A stretch of DNA of 64,000 nt from Anaeramoeba flamelloides (lineage: Eukaryota; Metamonada; Anaeramoebidae), in contig JANTQA010000023.1 of assembly GCA_027625915.1 (NCBI GenBank), positions 23,560,001-23,624,000 on the forward strand. Direction: 5' to 3'. Under the pieces are notes generated by a model that saw only the letters and a list, made by a program, of their open reading frames with translations, did no database searches and was not told the DNA's origin. A program made the position numbers and the translations under genes. Within the stretch, counting starts at the first letter, position 1; each line of letters begins with the position of its first letter. Positions 45,801-57,215 of the stretch are shown piece after piece.

Positions 45801-46079
45801 TTTTATCATTTTGTGTTTTGTGTTTTTTTTTAGGTGTTTTTTTTTGGTTTTTTGAAAGGTCAAACCTATCTCTGAAATTAATTTTGAGTTGTGTCCTGAA
45901 AAGTTCTTGTGAACACTGGAATTACAGTCTTTACAATAATAAGATTGGCAATCAAAACAAAAATATAATGCAGGCTGTTTAACTTGGTTTGTAAGACAAT
46001 TAAAACAATGGGTGAGATTTTGTTGAACCTGAACAGGGATACTTGTTGGCAATGTTACAATATTTGTCGGTATTTGCAT
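42865..46079 (-). CDS. B-box / coiled-coil protein with seven tandem cysteine-free LCCL-like domains
   Basis: Model: exon 1 46079-45866, GT-AG intron 45753-45865, exon 2 45752-42865, about 1033 aa. Exon 1 gives a B-box with 'CFNCLTNQ', 'CFDCQSYYCKDC' and following His. Exon 2 completes a second B-box: 'CLEHQKKYEKYCYEHC', 'CPDCFESKCQNHK'. These two zinc domains plus the next 150 residues of helix form the TRIM-like BB-CC arrangement; no RING was seen. After an NQ tract come seven repeats of about 105 residues, each with 'VWGSDIYTDDSSLSKSVVHAG', 'ILPGKKSY' and 'RNGITTSNYG'. That is the LCCL pattern (Y-T-x-x-S-S-[IL]-C-x-A-A-x-H-A-G ... NGI-x-S), a fold usually extracellular and disulfide-bonded. 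Here the conserved Cys is Ser, consistent with a cytosolic protein. LCCL assignment is by pattern. Repeats 1 and 2 are identical in protein and almost so in DNA, so the array is growing. The start at 'MQIPTNIV' could instead be 27 codons upstream. Confidence 0.82.
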
Positions 46080-49000
46080 GAAAAAAAATAAAGATTGAGA
46101 AAAAATAAATAATTTCAAAAAAGCTTGTTGAAAAGATATTTGTTGAAGAATTTGCTGCATGAAAAAATAGTGTAAAAGTAAAAAATAAATTTGGGTTCAA
46201 ATTCAAAGTCAAAAGGTTGAAAATTTTTTCCAAATTAGTATTTTCAACAAAAAAAGTTTTTGGTTGACAAAATCGAACTTTTTTGTTTGTTCTGTTCTTA
46301 TATTCTGATAAATAAAAACAAGTGGTGTTTTTATTATTAAAGAAGATTAAAGTGATCACTCATAAAAAGAAAATTTCTGAAATGGAGATTTAAGAGGAAA
46401 ATCAGTGATTTAAATCATCTTTTTGGTATTGGAATAATCAATAAGAAAATTTTTTTTCTAAAGGAAATACTAACTCTTCTTATTTATTTTTCTTCCCAAC
46501 TGATCATATAGTGATTATTTACACAGTGATCCAATGAAACCAACAATCAAATTTTATTTATCAACTTACTTAAGAAATTAAATATCATTTTTCTGAAGAG
46601 TTCATTTTTTCTATTTAAATTATCAGTCAAAAAGACATGATCCATTTTGTTGGGATGTTTGAAAATTTCGAAAACAGAAAAATTTTCAAAACAATTTTGA
46701 TTTTTATGAAATCTAACTTTTAGTAATTTTAGAGAGTTTGTATGAAAATAATAACATTGGAAATCTAATCTTGTTTTAAAAATATCAAAAAAATAAAGTA
46801 AAGATTGAATTTTAGAAGATCTAAAAAATAATTCCATTTATTTTCTTCACAAATATTTATTAAATTTCTTGAAATTTGTAAGATTTAGTAATATTCTTTT
46901 TCGAATATTCGTGAGTAAAAAGAGCAAACTATTACTATTAGAAATCAGTTTTAAGATAACTACTATTATTTTATATATATTAGTAGAATTAATTTGGATT
47001 AATTTAAATTGTTTAAAAATATTACTAAATTTTAAGAAATATGAAAATTCTTTAAACAATTAAATATTTGGATTTTGGTTCTCAATAAACATAAAATGTG
47101 TATTTTTCTTTATACTTTTTATTTTTTTGAAATATTGACTATCATATCTCATGGAAGGGAAAAACCCATAAAAAAATGATCTTTTTTTCCTTTTATTTCT
47201 TTATATTAGTTTTTGAAACAGATAAGTATTTACATAATAAATGGTGTGAAATTTTCACTTTTTTAAAAGAGCTGTATTTTGAACAAGAGTAAAGTCTACG
47301 TTTTTTCGTTTTTTTTTTTTATTTTGACTTTTTAAAACCAAAAGATTAAAAAAGTTAGAGATAATATTGTTTCCCTATTGTTGTTTGCTTATTTACTTAA
47401 AATCTTGAGATGAAATATACCCCTTAAAAAAGTATTTAATAAGGTGATCCTTACATAATAGCTATTTTTATTATTTTTAGATCTTTTTTGATACTACCAA
47501 TAATAATAAAATTAAATCCAATTTTGGTTTGTTTCATCTCTGAAAAACAACATTGAACTTCTGTTAATAGCAAAATAAAAAGTTCAAAATTTTCAATAAG
47601 CTTTCCAAAAAAATTAAAACTCAATAATGAAAAGAAATATATAAAGTCTCCAATTCTTAAAGGGAAATGAATATTTTCGGCTGTTCTAAGTTTTAAATTT
47701 TTGAAATATTAAACGATTTATAAATCTTTTTCTGGAAAGCTGTATGAAAATTTTCTTCAATTTATTTTTCAACAAATAGTTTACAAACTTGAGTTTTTAC
47801 TAAAAATCACACAAGGTTTTTTATTCATTTATATACTGGTATTGGAATCATAAATGGGAAAAATCTTGACTTCATTTTCAATTTCCTTTTCCAAACAAAT
47901 TCACAAATTACAAATTGCTTCTTTTAAAACTCTATTTGATCAAGAAAAATATGGAAAACCAAAAGAAAGTAAAAATTTTAACCCATTTATAATTCGAATA
48001 CGAATATTAACATTATGAAACATCAAAGTTTACTTAACATTCACTAATTTAATAAACATTATCAACTATTCTGTTCAAAACAAAAATTTATATTTTTGAT
48101 TCTATACCCCTAAAAAAACATCAAATAAAAATCTCTCACAAATTATGTGTTTCAAATTTTATGTTTAAAAGTTGTTTTTGTTTTCGTCTTTAGTTATTGT
48201 GGTAAAAATAGTTTATTTTTGAAAAAAAAAATTTTATTTTGGAAAAATTTGGAGGAATTAATGTAGAAAAATCAACTTTTTTTTGAGAGTAAAAGTCTTC
48301 TGGGACATAAATTTTTATTGAACCACTTCTCTTCATTAACAACAAAACAATAAAATTCCTTTTTATGAAATCTCCACACGACAAGAATAGCACAATCCTA
48401 CAAATACTTTCAAGACTTTTTCGAACTTTCAGGTTGACAGTCTGCGAGATTTCAGTTTCTGATATTCTTTCATATTGTTTCAAATTTCAAATACTTGATA
48501 CAAACTTTTGTCTGCCAAAAAAGGGTGTAAAAAAATAATAATTAACAAAAGATAACATTTTGAATTTAATTAAAATTTTTGAAAGTTATCTAAAAGAAAA
48601 ATATTTGTAAACTTTCAATAATCTGAAACTCTTTTTATGGAAACCAAAAATTGGAAAGTTGTTTAAATTACATGTTTTTAAAAGTTTGACTTCACTAACA
48701 TGAAAAAAATTTTAATTTTTTTTCATTTTTTTTTTTTTTTTAAACTGCTCTAAGAAAGAAAATAATAAACAAGCTTTATAGTTATTTAAAAATTTATATT
48801 TTAAAAAAAAATTAAAAGGGTTTTTGCTAAAAAAATTCAAAAAAATGTTAAAAAACCCCTATTTAAAATTGATTTTTTTATTATTGATTTTTTTCAATTT
48901 TTTTTTTTTTGAAATTATCAATTTTATATTTTCATTTCTCTCAAAAATGATCAAACTTTTTTATATACAATACCAGTAAATAAATATTGTTTTTCAAAAT

Positions 49001-49634
49001 TAACTTTTATGATTCTTAAAAAATTTATTGTTAAAAAACAAAATTTTTTTTATTATTTTTTATTATTTTTTGTTTTCAATTTTATAAAAAAAAATTTCAA
49101 AGTAATAAATTTATCCATTTTGTAAAAACTTTTGATTCACTGAAAATAACTATTTTTTATCAAAATTTTCAGATTGCATTTTTTGATATTTTTTTACAAT
49201 TTTTTTTTTCTCATTTTAAAAAATCCCCTGCAATAAATTCTTTAGATGAGTACAATCTTTTGTGTAAATTATGACTTAAAAAATCATTTTTCCAACTTTT
49301 TAACCAATTTGAAAAAAAATTCGTTCTTTAGCTGAAAAAAAATTTTTTAGTTGAAAAAAAAAATTTAATAATTTTATAGAAAATTTTTTTCAAATTTATT
49401 CTGTTCATATTTTGTAAAAAAAATGCTTCAATTTTTTCATTAACACTGAGTTATCTGAGTCTTGAAAAAGTAAATACTATTAGTTTTGTCTTGAATGTTA
49501 CTCAATACAAAAAAAAAATTAAAACCAAAAAAAAATAATAAGAAGAAAAAATAATTTTATTTTTTTATCAACTCACAAAAAGAAGAAAAAAATTATAAAA
49601 AATAATTTATTCAATTGAACAGTTATTAAAGTTT
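46080..49634. other. Gene-free stretch with weak minus-strand frames
   Basis: About 3.5 kb. Minus-strand frames at 46547-46837, 46847-47059 and 48190-48483 were examined. The last one ('SGSIKIYVPEDFYSQKKVDF') looks somewhat protein-like and could be an exon remnant, but it has no family match I recognise and no partner exons. The rest is A/T low complexity, with very long T runs at 48718-48742. Confidence 0.45.
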
Positions 49635-49825
49635 GTGATATTTATTGTTTTTGTGATTGCTATTGTGATTGCTATTATTATTACTATTACTTTTAATATT
49701 GTTCTTTTTCATGGTCTTGTTCTTGTTCTTGTTTTTATTTTCTTCTTATTCTTGTTCTTTTGTGTTCTTCTTATTAAAAAAAAAATAGCCAAGAACATGA
49801 TCTTTAATGAACATTGCTAAAAGTT

Positions 49826-49909
49826 AAAACAGGATTTGTTTACTTGAAATAAAGCCTGTTTTTAAATGGAAACGATTCAACACGATCATAAAAATTTGGT
49901 GATCGTACG
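49826..49909. repeat. Hairpin pair, copy 1
   Basis: Hairpin A (49826-49862): 16-bp arms around a 5-nt loop with two mismatches ('aaaacaggatttgttt' against 'aaataaagcctgtttt'). Hairpin B (49881-49909): 'cacgatcat' against 'gtgatcgtacg'. Less perfect than copy 2. Confidence 0.6.
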
Positions 49910-50288
49910 TGAGCCAAATTAGTACTCTTTTAATAGCCACTATTGACTCTTTTTCTCATCATTATAGTTCATTGCCATTGCCACCCCTATTGTTATTATT
50001 GTTGTTGTTATTATTGTTATTATTATTGTTATTGTTATTATGATTATGATTATTATTGTTGTTGTTGTTGTTGTTGTTGTTATTATTGTTCTTTGTTATT
50101 ACTTTGGTGTTGTTATTGTTATTGTGATTACTATTACTATTGTTACTATTATTACTACTATTACTCTTTCATTTTCATCTTCTTGTTCTATTCTTGTTCT
50201 TGTTTTCATTTTCTTTTTCTTGTTCTTTCTTCTTCTTCTTAATAAAAAAATAGACAAGCAAGATCTTTAATGAAAGGTGCTAAAAGTT

Positions 50289-50373
50289 AAAACAGGCTTT
50301 ATTTACTTGAAATAAAGCCTGTTTTTAATTGGAAAGAACTCGCGTACGATCATGAAAATTTGATGATCGTACG
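50289..50373. repeat. Hairpin pair, copy 2 (perfect stems)
   Basis: Hairpin A (50289-50325): 'aaaacaggctttattt', loop 'acttg', and the exact complement, a perfect 16-bp stem. Hairpin B (50343-50373): 'cgtacgatcat' and 'atgatcgtacg', a perfect 11-bp stem around 9 nt. The two stems are 17 nt apart. Confidence 0.8.
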
Positions 50374-50400
50374 TGATCCAAATCGGTACTGTTCGAATAT

Positions 50401-51522
50401 CCTTTGTTGGCCCTTTTTATACTAATAATTTTTATTAATTTTTCATTGTTTTTTGTAATTTTATTTAAAAAATAAAAAAAGATTTAAAAAGAAAATAAAA
50501 AAAATGAAAAGAAAACAACATTTTTCAAGATAAATTAGAACAATTTAATAATACAAAAAAAATAAATATTTGAACAAGAACCTTACTATTAAGAGTTTTA
50601 TTTTGAAAACTGTTTATAGGATAGGTTAAAAACAATTCTCAGACATAATAATATATAATATCAAATTAAACACAAATTGTTTTATGGTGTAACTAGAAAA
50701 GATTAAAATAATTACTTTCCACCCTTTTTTACTATAATTCATTTCTTATTTAAATTAAAGAACTCTAATTTTTTTAAAAAAAATCAAAAAAAAATTACCA
50801 AAAAAAAACCAATTACAATTCGTTTAACAAAAATTCAAAAAAAATCATTTGTTTTTTCAAAAATTCCAAAACATAAAACAAAACATTCCAAAAAATTTTC
50901 CTAAAAAATGTTAATAAAAAAATTTTATAAATAACTTAAAAAAAATTTAAAAAAAAAAAATGATCACAAAAATTGATTTTTTTGTTTGTAATTTAAATCG
51001 TTGAAAAATATTAAAAAATCGAGTTTTAATGTCAAATTATTTTACTACAAACATCTCCTTTTCCAAAATTAAATAATTTTAATTGAGAAAAAATTGAAAA
51101 AAAAAATTTTTTTTTATTTTATTTTTGACTCGAGAGTTTTGAAAAATGGGGGTACATAATTCGGAAAAAAAGAAAACTTATTACACATTGAAAAATAAAA
51201 AATAGTCATTATCATCTAAAAAAAATTTTTTTGATTAAAAAAATTGAATTTTGGGTTAATTTTTTCTATATCTCAGTGGGGCTGAATTTATTTTTTCATA
51301 CTAGTGTTGTAAAAACTTTTAAATTGAAAGTTGTTGCAATGTGATCTTGTAATTCCTTTAAAAATTTGGAACAATTTCAAAAAAACAAAGTGTTGCTAAG
51401 TAAAAAAAGTAACTCAATTTTTGTGCTATTCTTGTCGTGAAAGGTTGAAAAAACAAGTCAAATTTCGTAACATTTTTTTGACTTTGTTTTTAGTTTTATT
51501 TTACAAACACAATCGTAGTATA
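50401..51522. other. Spacer upstream of the DH-PH-FYVE gene
   Basis: A+T-rich with no recognised exon. It would contain the promoter and 5' untranslated region of the downstream plus-strand gene; no element could be assigned. Confidence 0.55.
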
Positions 51523-54500
51523 ATGAGAAACAACGAGAACAACACGAACAACATTAATTTCAAAAAATTTATTGCAAACAACTTAGCTGTTTACAAACCA
51601 ATTAGCCCAATCCCATTACCATCAACTAAAGTTAGATTTGAACTTCAAACAAAAAGAGATCGAGCTGTTTTTGAAGTTTTAACTATAGAAGAAACTTATA
51701 TTTTCAATCTTAAAAGAGTTAATGTACGTATAAAATGCTCTCTTTTTTTTCTTTTCTTTTGAATTTTCTTTTGAATTTTGGTTTTAATTTTATTTCTTCT
51801 TTTCTCTTTTGTACTGAAACAAACACTTAGCAAATGAAATTACTTTTAGAAAAAGAAACGACCAAAAAATCCAGATTTATCACAATGAAGCAAGTTAAAA
51901 CACTTTTTCAAAATCTTGATCAACTTTTGCAGTAACCTTTCCTTTTTAGAAACTCTTAAAGAAAGACTTCAAAATTTCAATGAAGAAACGCTCCTCGGTG
52001 ATCTTTTTCTCAAATGGGTAAATTTTTTTTTTTTTTCTTTTAAAAAGGACTTGTGAAAAAACTTTTAAATTCAAAAATTATGTTACTTTTTATTTTATTC
52101 CACAATTTTGTTGATCCTTTTTTGAACTTTTTATTTTCCAATATGGAAACAAAAAAAAAAATACACTTGAAAACTAACAGAAAACAACATTTTTTTTTGA
52201 ATTTCAAAATGCAATTGGTTTTAAGAATGTCTTCTTGAAAACCAATTGCCATCTGAAAAAAAAAAAAAGATCACTATTGCGAAAAAAAATATGGAAACGG
52301 AAAAAAAGTTTTACACTTATTTTGTTAATAATTAAAAATTTAATTGCCTATCTGTAAAACTGATCAAAACAACCAGAATTTTTAGAAGATAATAAGAATT
52401 CAAATGATGAATAAAAGCCTTTTTATAAACATGGTGTCTAACTTAGTTTTTCTTAATTTCAATTACATCAAGATCTGTCAAATAAATTGTCCCAAAAATC
52501 AAATTCTTATTTTTGATTCTAAAAAATGGCAAAAAGAAGTAAAAAGTACATTTTTTGAACAATTCATATCTGGCAAATTAAGACTTTCAGAGAAAACCCT
52601 TAATATTTAGTTTGAATTATTTTGTGCGTACTTGAGAAAAATTCGATTCATGTGAAGATAAAGCAATTGTGAAAATGATTAATCTCTGATTTTTTTGATT
52701 TTTCATTGTAAATCTTACTAGAAATTGAAAAATTTTTTTTTTAAAAATAGCATCTAACATAAAGATTAAGGATTAATTGATCTCCAATGAATCGATATAA
52801 AATACAAAGAACTAACCCAAGAAATCCTCATTTGTAAAATAACATATAAAATGATTAAATGTTTTATAAAACCATTTCCCAGTCAAAGGTGTCTAGTTGT
52901 GATTGTGAATTACATATGTTGAATAGGTTTGGATGGATATTAGAAGAAAAAAATTTATTTTTGAAATTTGAAAATTGAAATCATTTTTTCATATTTATTT
53001 CCTTTTTTTTTATTTCGATTTTTTTTTTCAAGTATTTGTTTTTCATTTTTTTTATTGCAAGATCTAGATCCACTACGTAAAAAGGGGTTATTCTAATGTT
53101 ATTAAACAGTGAAAACGTTTTTAGAAAAATTCATATTGATTTCTATTGGAATTTTCTTTGGATCTTTAATTGAAGATCAAAATGAACATTATTGTTTTTT
53201 TTTCAATGGGAAATTTTTTAGAATTCCAAATTTTTAATAAAATATATAATAATTGTTTAGATTTAGTTAATATAGATATCAACTATTCCCTGAATGTATC
53301 TTATTCTAGTTATTTCTTCTTTGTTCTTTAAAGAACAATTATAAAAAATATTTGATATTTGAAAAAAGCATTTTTTTTTGGTACAACCCTTTGACAGAAA
53401 CAAAGTTTATTTGATCAATGAATTTTTTTGATATAAGATATTCAGATTTTACCATTATTTTCAGAGTCCCATCGACAATCCCGTAGAAAATCTTCAAAAT
53501 CTTCAATGATATCCTATTTTATGATTCATTTTTTTGAATAATTTTCAAAATTTTAAAATTTTACTAATTATAATTTACATAAGAATGCTTGATTCGATAA
53601 TTTACAAACTTTTTGAGTTTTAAAATCGGAGTTGAACACTTCCATTTTAAATATCTTTTATAGTTAAGTTTTCCTCATTATAAAAAAAATTTAAAAAAAA
53701 AAAAAGATTTTTGTCGATTCTTACCAATTCTAGAATACTGCTAGGCACTCTACGGAACTCTACGGAACTCTAAGGCACTTGACGGACACTCTCAATTAAC
53801 TTTTTTTTACTTGGGAAATTAAAAGTTAATTTCTAGAAATATTCTTGTTATTTCTCAAATTATAAAAAAAATTGTTGTTAACTTTTCTTGAGTTTTCTGT
53901 TTATTTGGAAAATTAATAGATTTTAGTTTGATTTTTTTGAGTTTTCTGTTTTATTTCTAAAGTAAAAAAAACCTAGAACACTTCACAAATAAAATAGTAA
54001 ACTCAAAAAAACCTAGAACAATTAACAGATAAAACATAAAACCAAAAAAAAAAACCTAGGGACTCTACAGACACGTTCAATAGATTTTCAAAAATTATTT
54101 TAAATTCTGGAAAAACTATCAGAAGTGTCTTTAGAGTGTCGTAAAGTGACTAGGTTTTTTTTTTTTTTTTTTTCTAAATCTCATAATTTCTAATCAAACC
54201 AAGAAATAAAAAAAAAACTTAATTACAATTTTCAAGAAAACAAACCAATTGAGTAAAATCTTTTTTTTTTTTAATTGTTTTATAATTAGGGAAACTTGAT
54301 GATAGTTCCTACCCCGACTATTTTCTAGTTTTTTGATTCAATATTGATTTTTGTAATAAACAGAAAACTTCAAGAATTAAAAACAACAATCTAAAGTTAC
54401 TTTTCCAGAATTCAAACCAATTGAGTAAAATCTTTTTTTTTTTTTAATTTTTAAAAAATAAAAACAAAAATAATGACATTTTCAACTGGGACTGTTTTCT

Positions 54501-56597
54501 AGTTACTTGATCCAATATTGATTTAAGAAAAAAACAGAAAACTTCAAAAATTACTCAAGAAAATCTAACAGTCACTTTTCCAGAATTCAAACGAATTATT
54601 TAAAATCTTTGATTTCTTTAAATTCCTAAAAAATAAAAACAAAAATAATGAAATTTTCAACTGAGGTTGTTTTCTAGTTACTTGATTCCAAATTTTCTAG
54701 TTTAATTTCTAATTTTTTTCAATTTTTTGATTTTCAAGTTAATATTTTCAAATTCCTTTTTTGCTAATTTTAAGATTTTTAACTATTTCATTAAAATTGA
54801 AAGTTTTTAATTTTAAAATTAGTTTGAATCTTCTTTTGTAAATTGTGATCCTTCGTGAGACAAATTTTGATATTCTGTTTTATCAATAAGTCTAGGCGAG
54901 TGTGGCTTTATTAAGAAGAATTTTTTTATTTTTTTTTTTTATTTAAAGTATCCAAAAATCTTTTTAATTGAGATCTTTTTGTGTCAAATCAAATATTTCT
55001 AATCCATATAGTAATTGACTAAAAAAATTTCTTTATTGATAATCTGGATTTATTTTCTTTTGATATAAAAATTTTTCTTAATTGGTTAATCAGGATTTCT
55101 TTTTATATAATATATTTTCTTTTTATATAACATATTTTGATTTCTTTCTATTGGATACTGTTGCTTATTAAATATAATATCAGTTCCCATTTTTTCGTAT
55201 TTATACTAATTATGTTATTTCTTATGAAGGGCCAATGAAGACAGCATTAAATTCATTATCAAAAAACAAAGATTTTTATAATTGGGAACAAAAAGATCAA
55301 GTGGAATTTAAATTAAATCTTCAGAGTTTTTTAATTCAACCGATCCAAAGAATACCTAGATATCAATTATTAGTCAACGAAATTTTAAAGCATACAGATC
55401 CAGAACACAAAGACTACACCGATTTACAAATACCACCCCAAATGATCAAAAAGGTTGCAACAGATGTTAATACTGTTCTTATTAATGCAAAACAAAATGT
55501 TATATTAGTTAGTCTCAATAAAAAATTATCGAATGTTGATTTAATTAAACCTCATCGTAAATATGTCTGTGAAGGTGTGCTCATGAAAAAATCAACAAAA
55601 AAAGACCAAGCCAGACTTTTTTATTTATTTTCAGATTTACTTATTATTGCCAGTAAAGATATTTCTATTTATACAGTAAACATTTTTTTAATTTTTTTTA
55701 TAATTTCTTCCAAATTATTATTTTTATTACAGAATAGTAAAATAGATTAATAGAAATCTTTAATTGATTTTTTAATTATTTTTTCAGAAGAATTCAATTA
55801 TAGTTATTAAATAAATGATTTTAAACAAAAAAAAATTGGATATTACAATTTAATTATAGTTAATAATTTTTTTTTGTTTTTAATGATAGTTTAACAAATT
55901 TAGGACTAAAAATTTTGTAAATTGTTGTTGAATCTGTTTGGTTCACCATTTTAAGTGATTTAAGTAATATTTTATGTATTTTCTCTGTTAAAATAGCTCT
56001 GCATGTTTTAATTGATATATTTTTTTTATTTTTCAATTTTTCAATTAGGATCACAATATTTTAATTTTTTTCATCCTAAATAAAGTACAATTTTTTTTTT
56101 TTTTATTTACGAAGGGAGGGAATTAATTTCCTCTTATCATCGTTAGGTTTTTTTTAATTTAAGAAATAAACCGAAAATTTATTCAATTTTCAGTTTATTT
56201 CTTATATTCTGGAAAACCACGTTTAGCTTTCCTCAAATTTTCTATTTATTTGGAAAATCAATAGATTCTCGTTAGGTTTTTTTGGGTTTTTGAAATAAAC
56301 AGAAAATTTTAATAATTTTTCGGTTTATTTCAAAAAGTAAAAAAAGCCTAGAACACTTCACAAATAAAACAGAAAACATCAAAAAAACCTAGAACACTTC
56401 AAAATAAAATAGAAACCCTCAAGAAAACCTAGAACACTTAACAGATAAAATAGAAACACTTAAGAAAACCTAGGCACTTGATGGTACTTGAGCACACGAC
56501 TGTTTAGTTATGTTATTTTTATACCTAATAATTTTGAATAAATTACAATTTTAACTTCATTTGAATAAAAATTTTCAATTTTTTTAATTATTTTACC

Positions 56598-56638
<41 letters not shown>

Positions 56639-57215
56639 TCATAATTATAACTAGGTGCATAATACTATACAATTAGAAGATCTAAATGTTGAAGAAATTG
56701 AAGATACAAAAAAATTAAAAAATGCATTTGCAATCCAAACACCAGCAAAGAGCTTTATTGTATATGCCAAACTACCACAAGAAAAAAAATTATGGTTTCA
56801 GGTAATCAAAGAAACATTACAAGAATATAGTAAATAAAAGGAATCGAATCCAAATAAAAAAACAGGTGGTCAAATCTAACAGCTAGCACCTCTAAACATC
56901 CAAGACAAAGATGCAATCAAATGCAACATTTGCCATCAGCCATTCAACATGAGGAAAAGACGACATCACTGCAGGAAATGTGGGGAATATATATGCGGAG
57001 AATGTCAAAAACATAAAACAGTATTAAAGGCAAGACAAATGGGGGGCAAAGTGTGTGTTTGTAATAATTGCTTTATTGAAGTTAAAGATGAAGAAGAGCA
57101 AGAATTAATCGAAAACAATCAAAAAAATAAAAATCAAAATCAAAATCAATTGAAAAAAAAAATCTACAATATCTCAAAACTCCTTAATAAGAAAAAAAAA
57201 TACTATAAACATTAA
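51523..57215 (+). CDS. DH-PH-FYVE Rho-family guanine nucleotide exchange factor (FGD-like), five exons
   Basis: FGD-type proteins activate Rho GTPases at phosphoinositide membranes. Exons: 51523-51723, 51831-52017, 55184-55675, 56655-56829, 56887-57215, about 460 aa, all with GT-AG introns. DH domain: 'RAVFEVLTIEETYIFNLKRV', 'VKTLFQNLDQLLQ', 'NEETLLGDLFLKW', then across the long intron 'FRIYTNYVISYEGPMKTAL' and the hallmark 'FLIQPIQRIPRYQLLVNEIL'. PH domain: 'EGVLMKKSTKKDQARLFYLF' to 'EKKLWFQVIKETLQEY'. FYVE domain: 'CNICHQPFNMRKRRHHCRKC' to 'KVCVCNNC'; the RRHHCRKCG core for PI3P is intact, but the usual WxxD Trp is absent. Exon 2 holds an in-frame TAA at 51933-51935. Reading resumes in the +1 frame at AAC and gives a perfect DH match, and both exon ends stay in phase, so one extra base or a +1 shift is implied. 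The start ATG was chosen after a stop-rich 5' region. Confidence 0.85.
52018..55183 (+). other. Very long intron (3166 nt) of the DH-PH-FYVE gene
   Basis: Starts GTAAAT directly after the Trp codon of the DH segment and ends 'aatataatatcag'. The frames on both sides join in phase 0 within the DH fold. Contents: A/T sequence, a weak plus-strand frame at 52404-52610 ('SKKWQKEVKSTFFEQF') without a known family, and the repeat cluster at 53725-54690. No nested gene is supported. Confidence 0.75.
53725..54690. repeat. Minisatellite-like repeat cluster 'S2' (inside the long intron)
   Basis: Blocks 'aaaacctagaacacttcac' and 'aaataaaatagtaaactc' repeat in tandem at about 53965-54050. Other blocks recur: 'gaattcaaaccaattgagta' and 'actgttttctagttacttga' occur two to three times between 54400 and 54690. 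Same family as S1 and S3. Confidence 0.65.
56140..56490. repeat. Minisatellite-like repeat cluster 'S3' (inside PH-domain intron)
   Basis: Three to four tandem units of about 40 bp, each with 'cctagaacactt' followed by 'aaataaaacagaaaac' or close variants (56345-56485). It is preceded by the inverted pair 'aaataaaccgaaaatt' and 'attttcggtttattt'-like blocks. It lies in intron 55676-56654 of the DH-PH-FYVE gene. Confidence 0.7.
56600..56636. repeat. TA microsatellite next to a 3' splice site
   Basis: About 18 TA units, ending 18 nt before the acceptor AG of exon 4 of the DH-PH-FYVE gene. It occupies the place where a polypyrimidine tract would normally be. Confidence 0.85.

Larger units (their letters stand above)
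49635..50400. repeat. Duplicated block with two hairpins and trinucleotide repeats
   Basis: Two related blocks (about 49700-49940 and 50180-50400) share, in order, a T/C-rich 'cttgttctt' tract, 'gatctttaatgaa', 'gctaaaagttaaaacagg', a strong hairpin, and a second hairpin containing 'gatcgtacgtga'. Between them lie ATT/GTT-type trinucleotide repeats (about 49970-50165). The frames 49943-50242 and 50040-50270 are translations of these simple repeats and are not genes. Confidence 0.65.

Noticed and set aside
46547-47059. Two adjacent minus-strand hypothetical genes
   Set aside because: F/K/N/I-rich composition typical of random A/T frames; no motif, splice partner or repeat support.
49943-50270. 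Cys/Tyr-rich and Ile/Val-rich plus-strand frames
   Set aside because: Translations of trinucleotide repeats in three frames; no gene.
51932-51949. An 18-nt micro-intron (GTAACC to TTTTAG) explaining the TAA in the DH domain
   Set aside because: Removing it leads to another stop two codons later. Only a one-base frame change restores the DH match and both exon phases.
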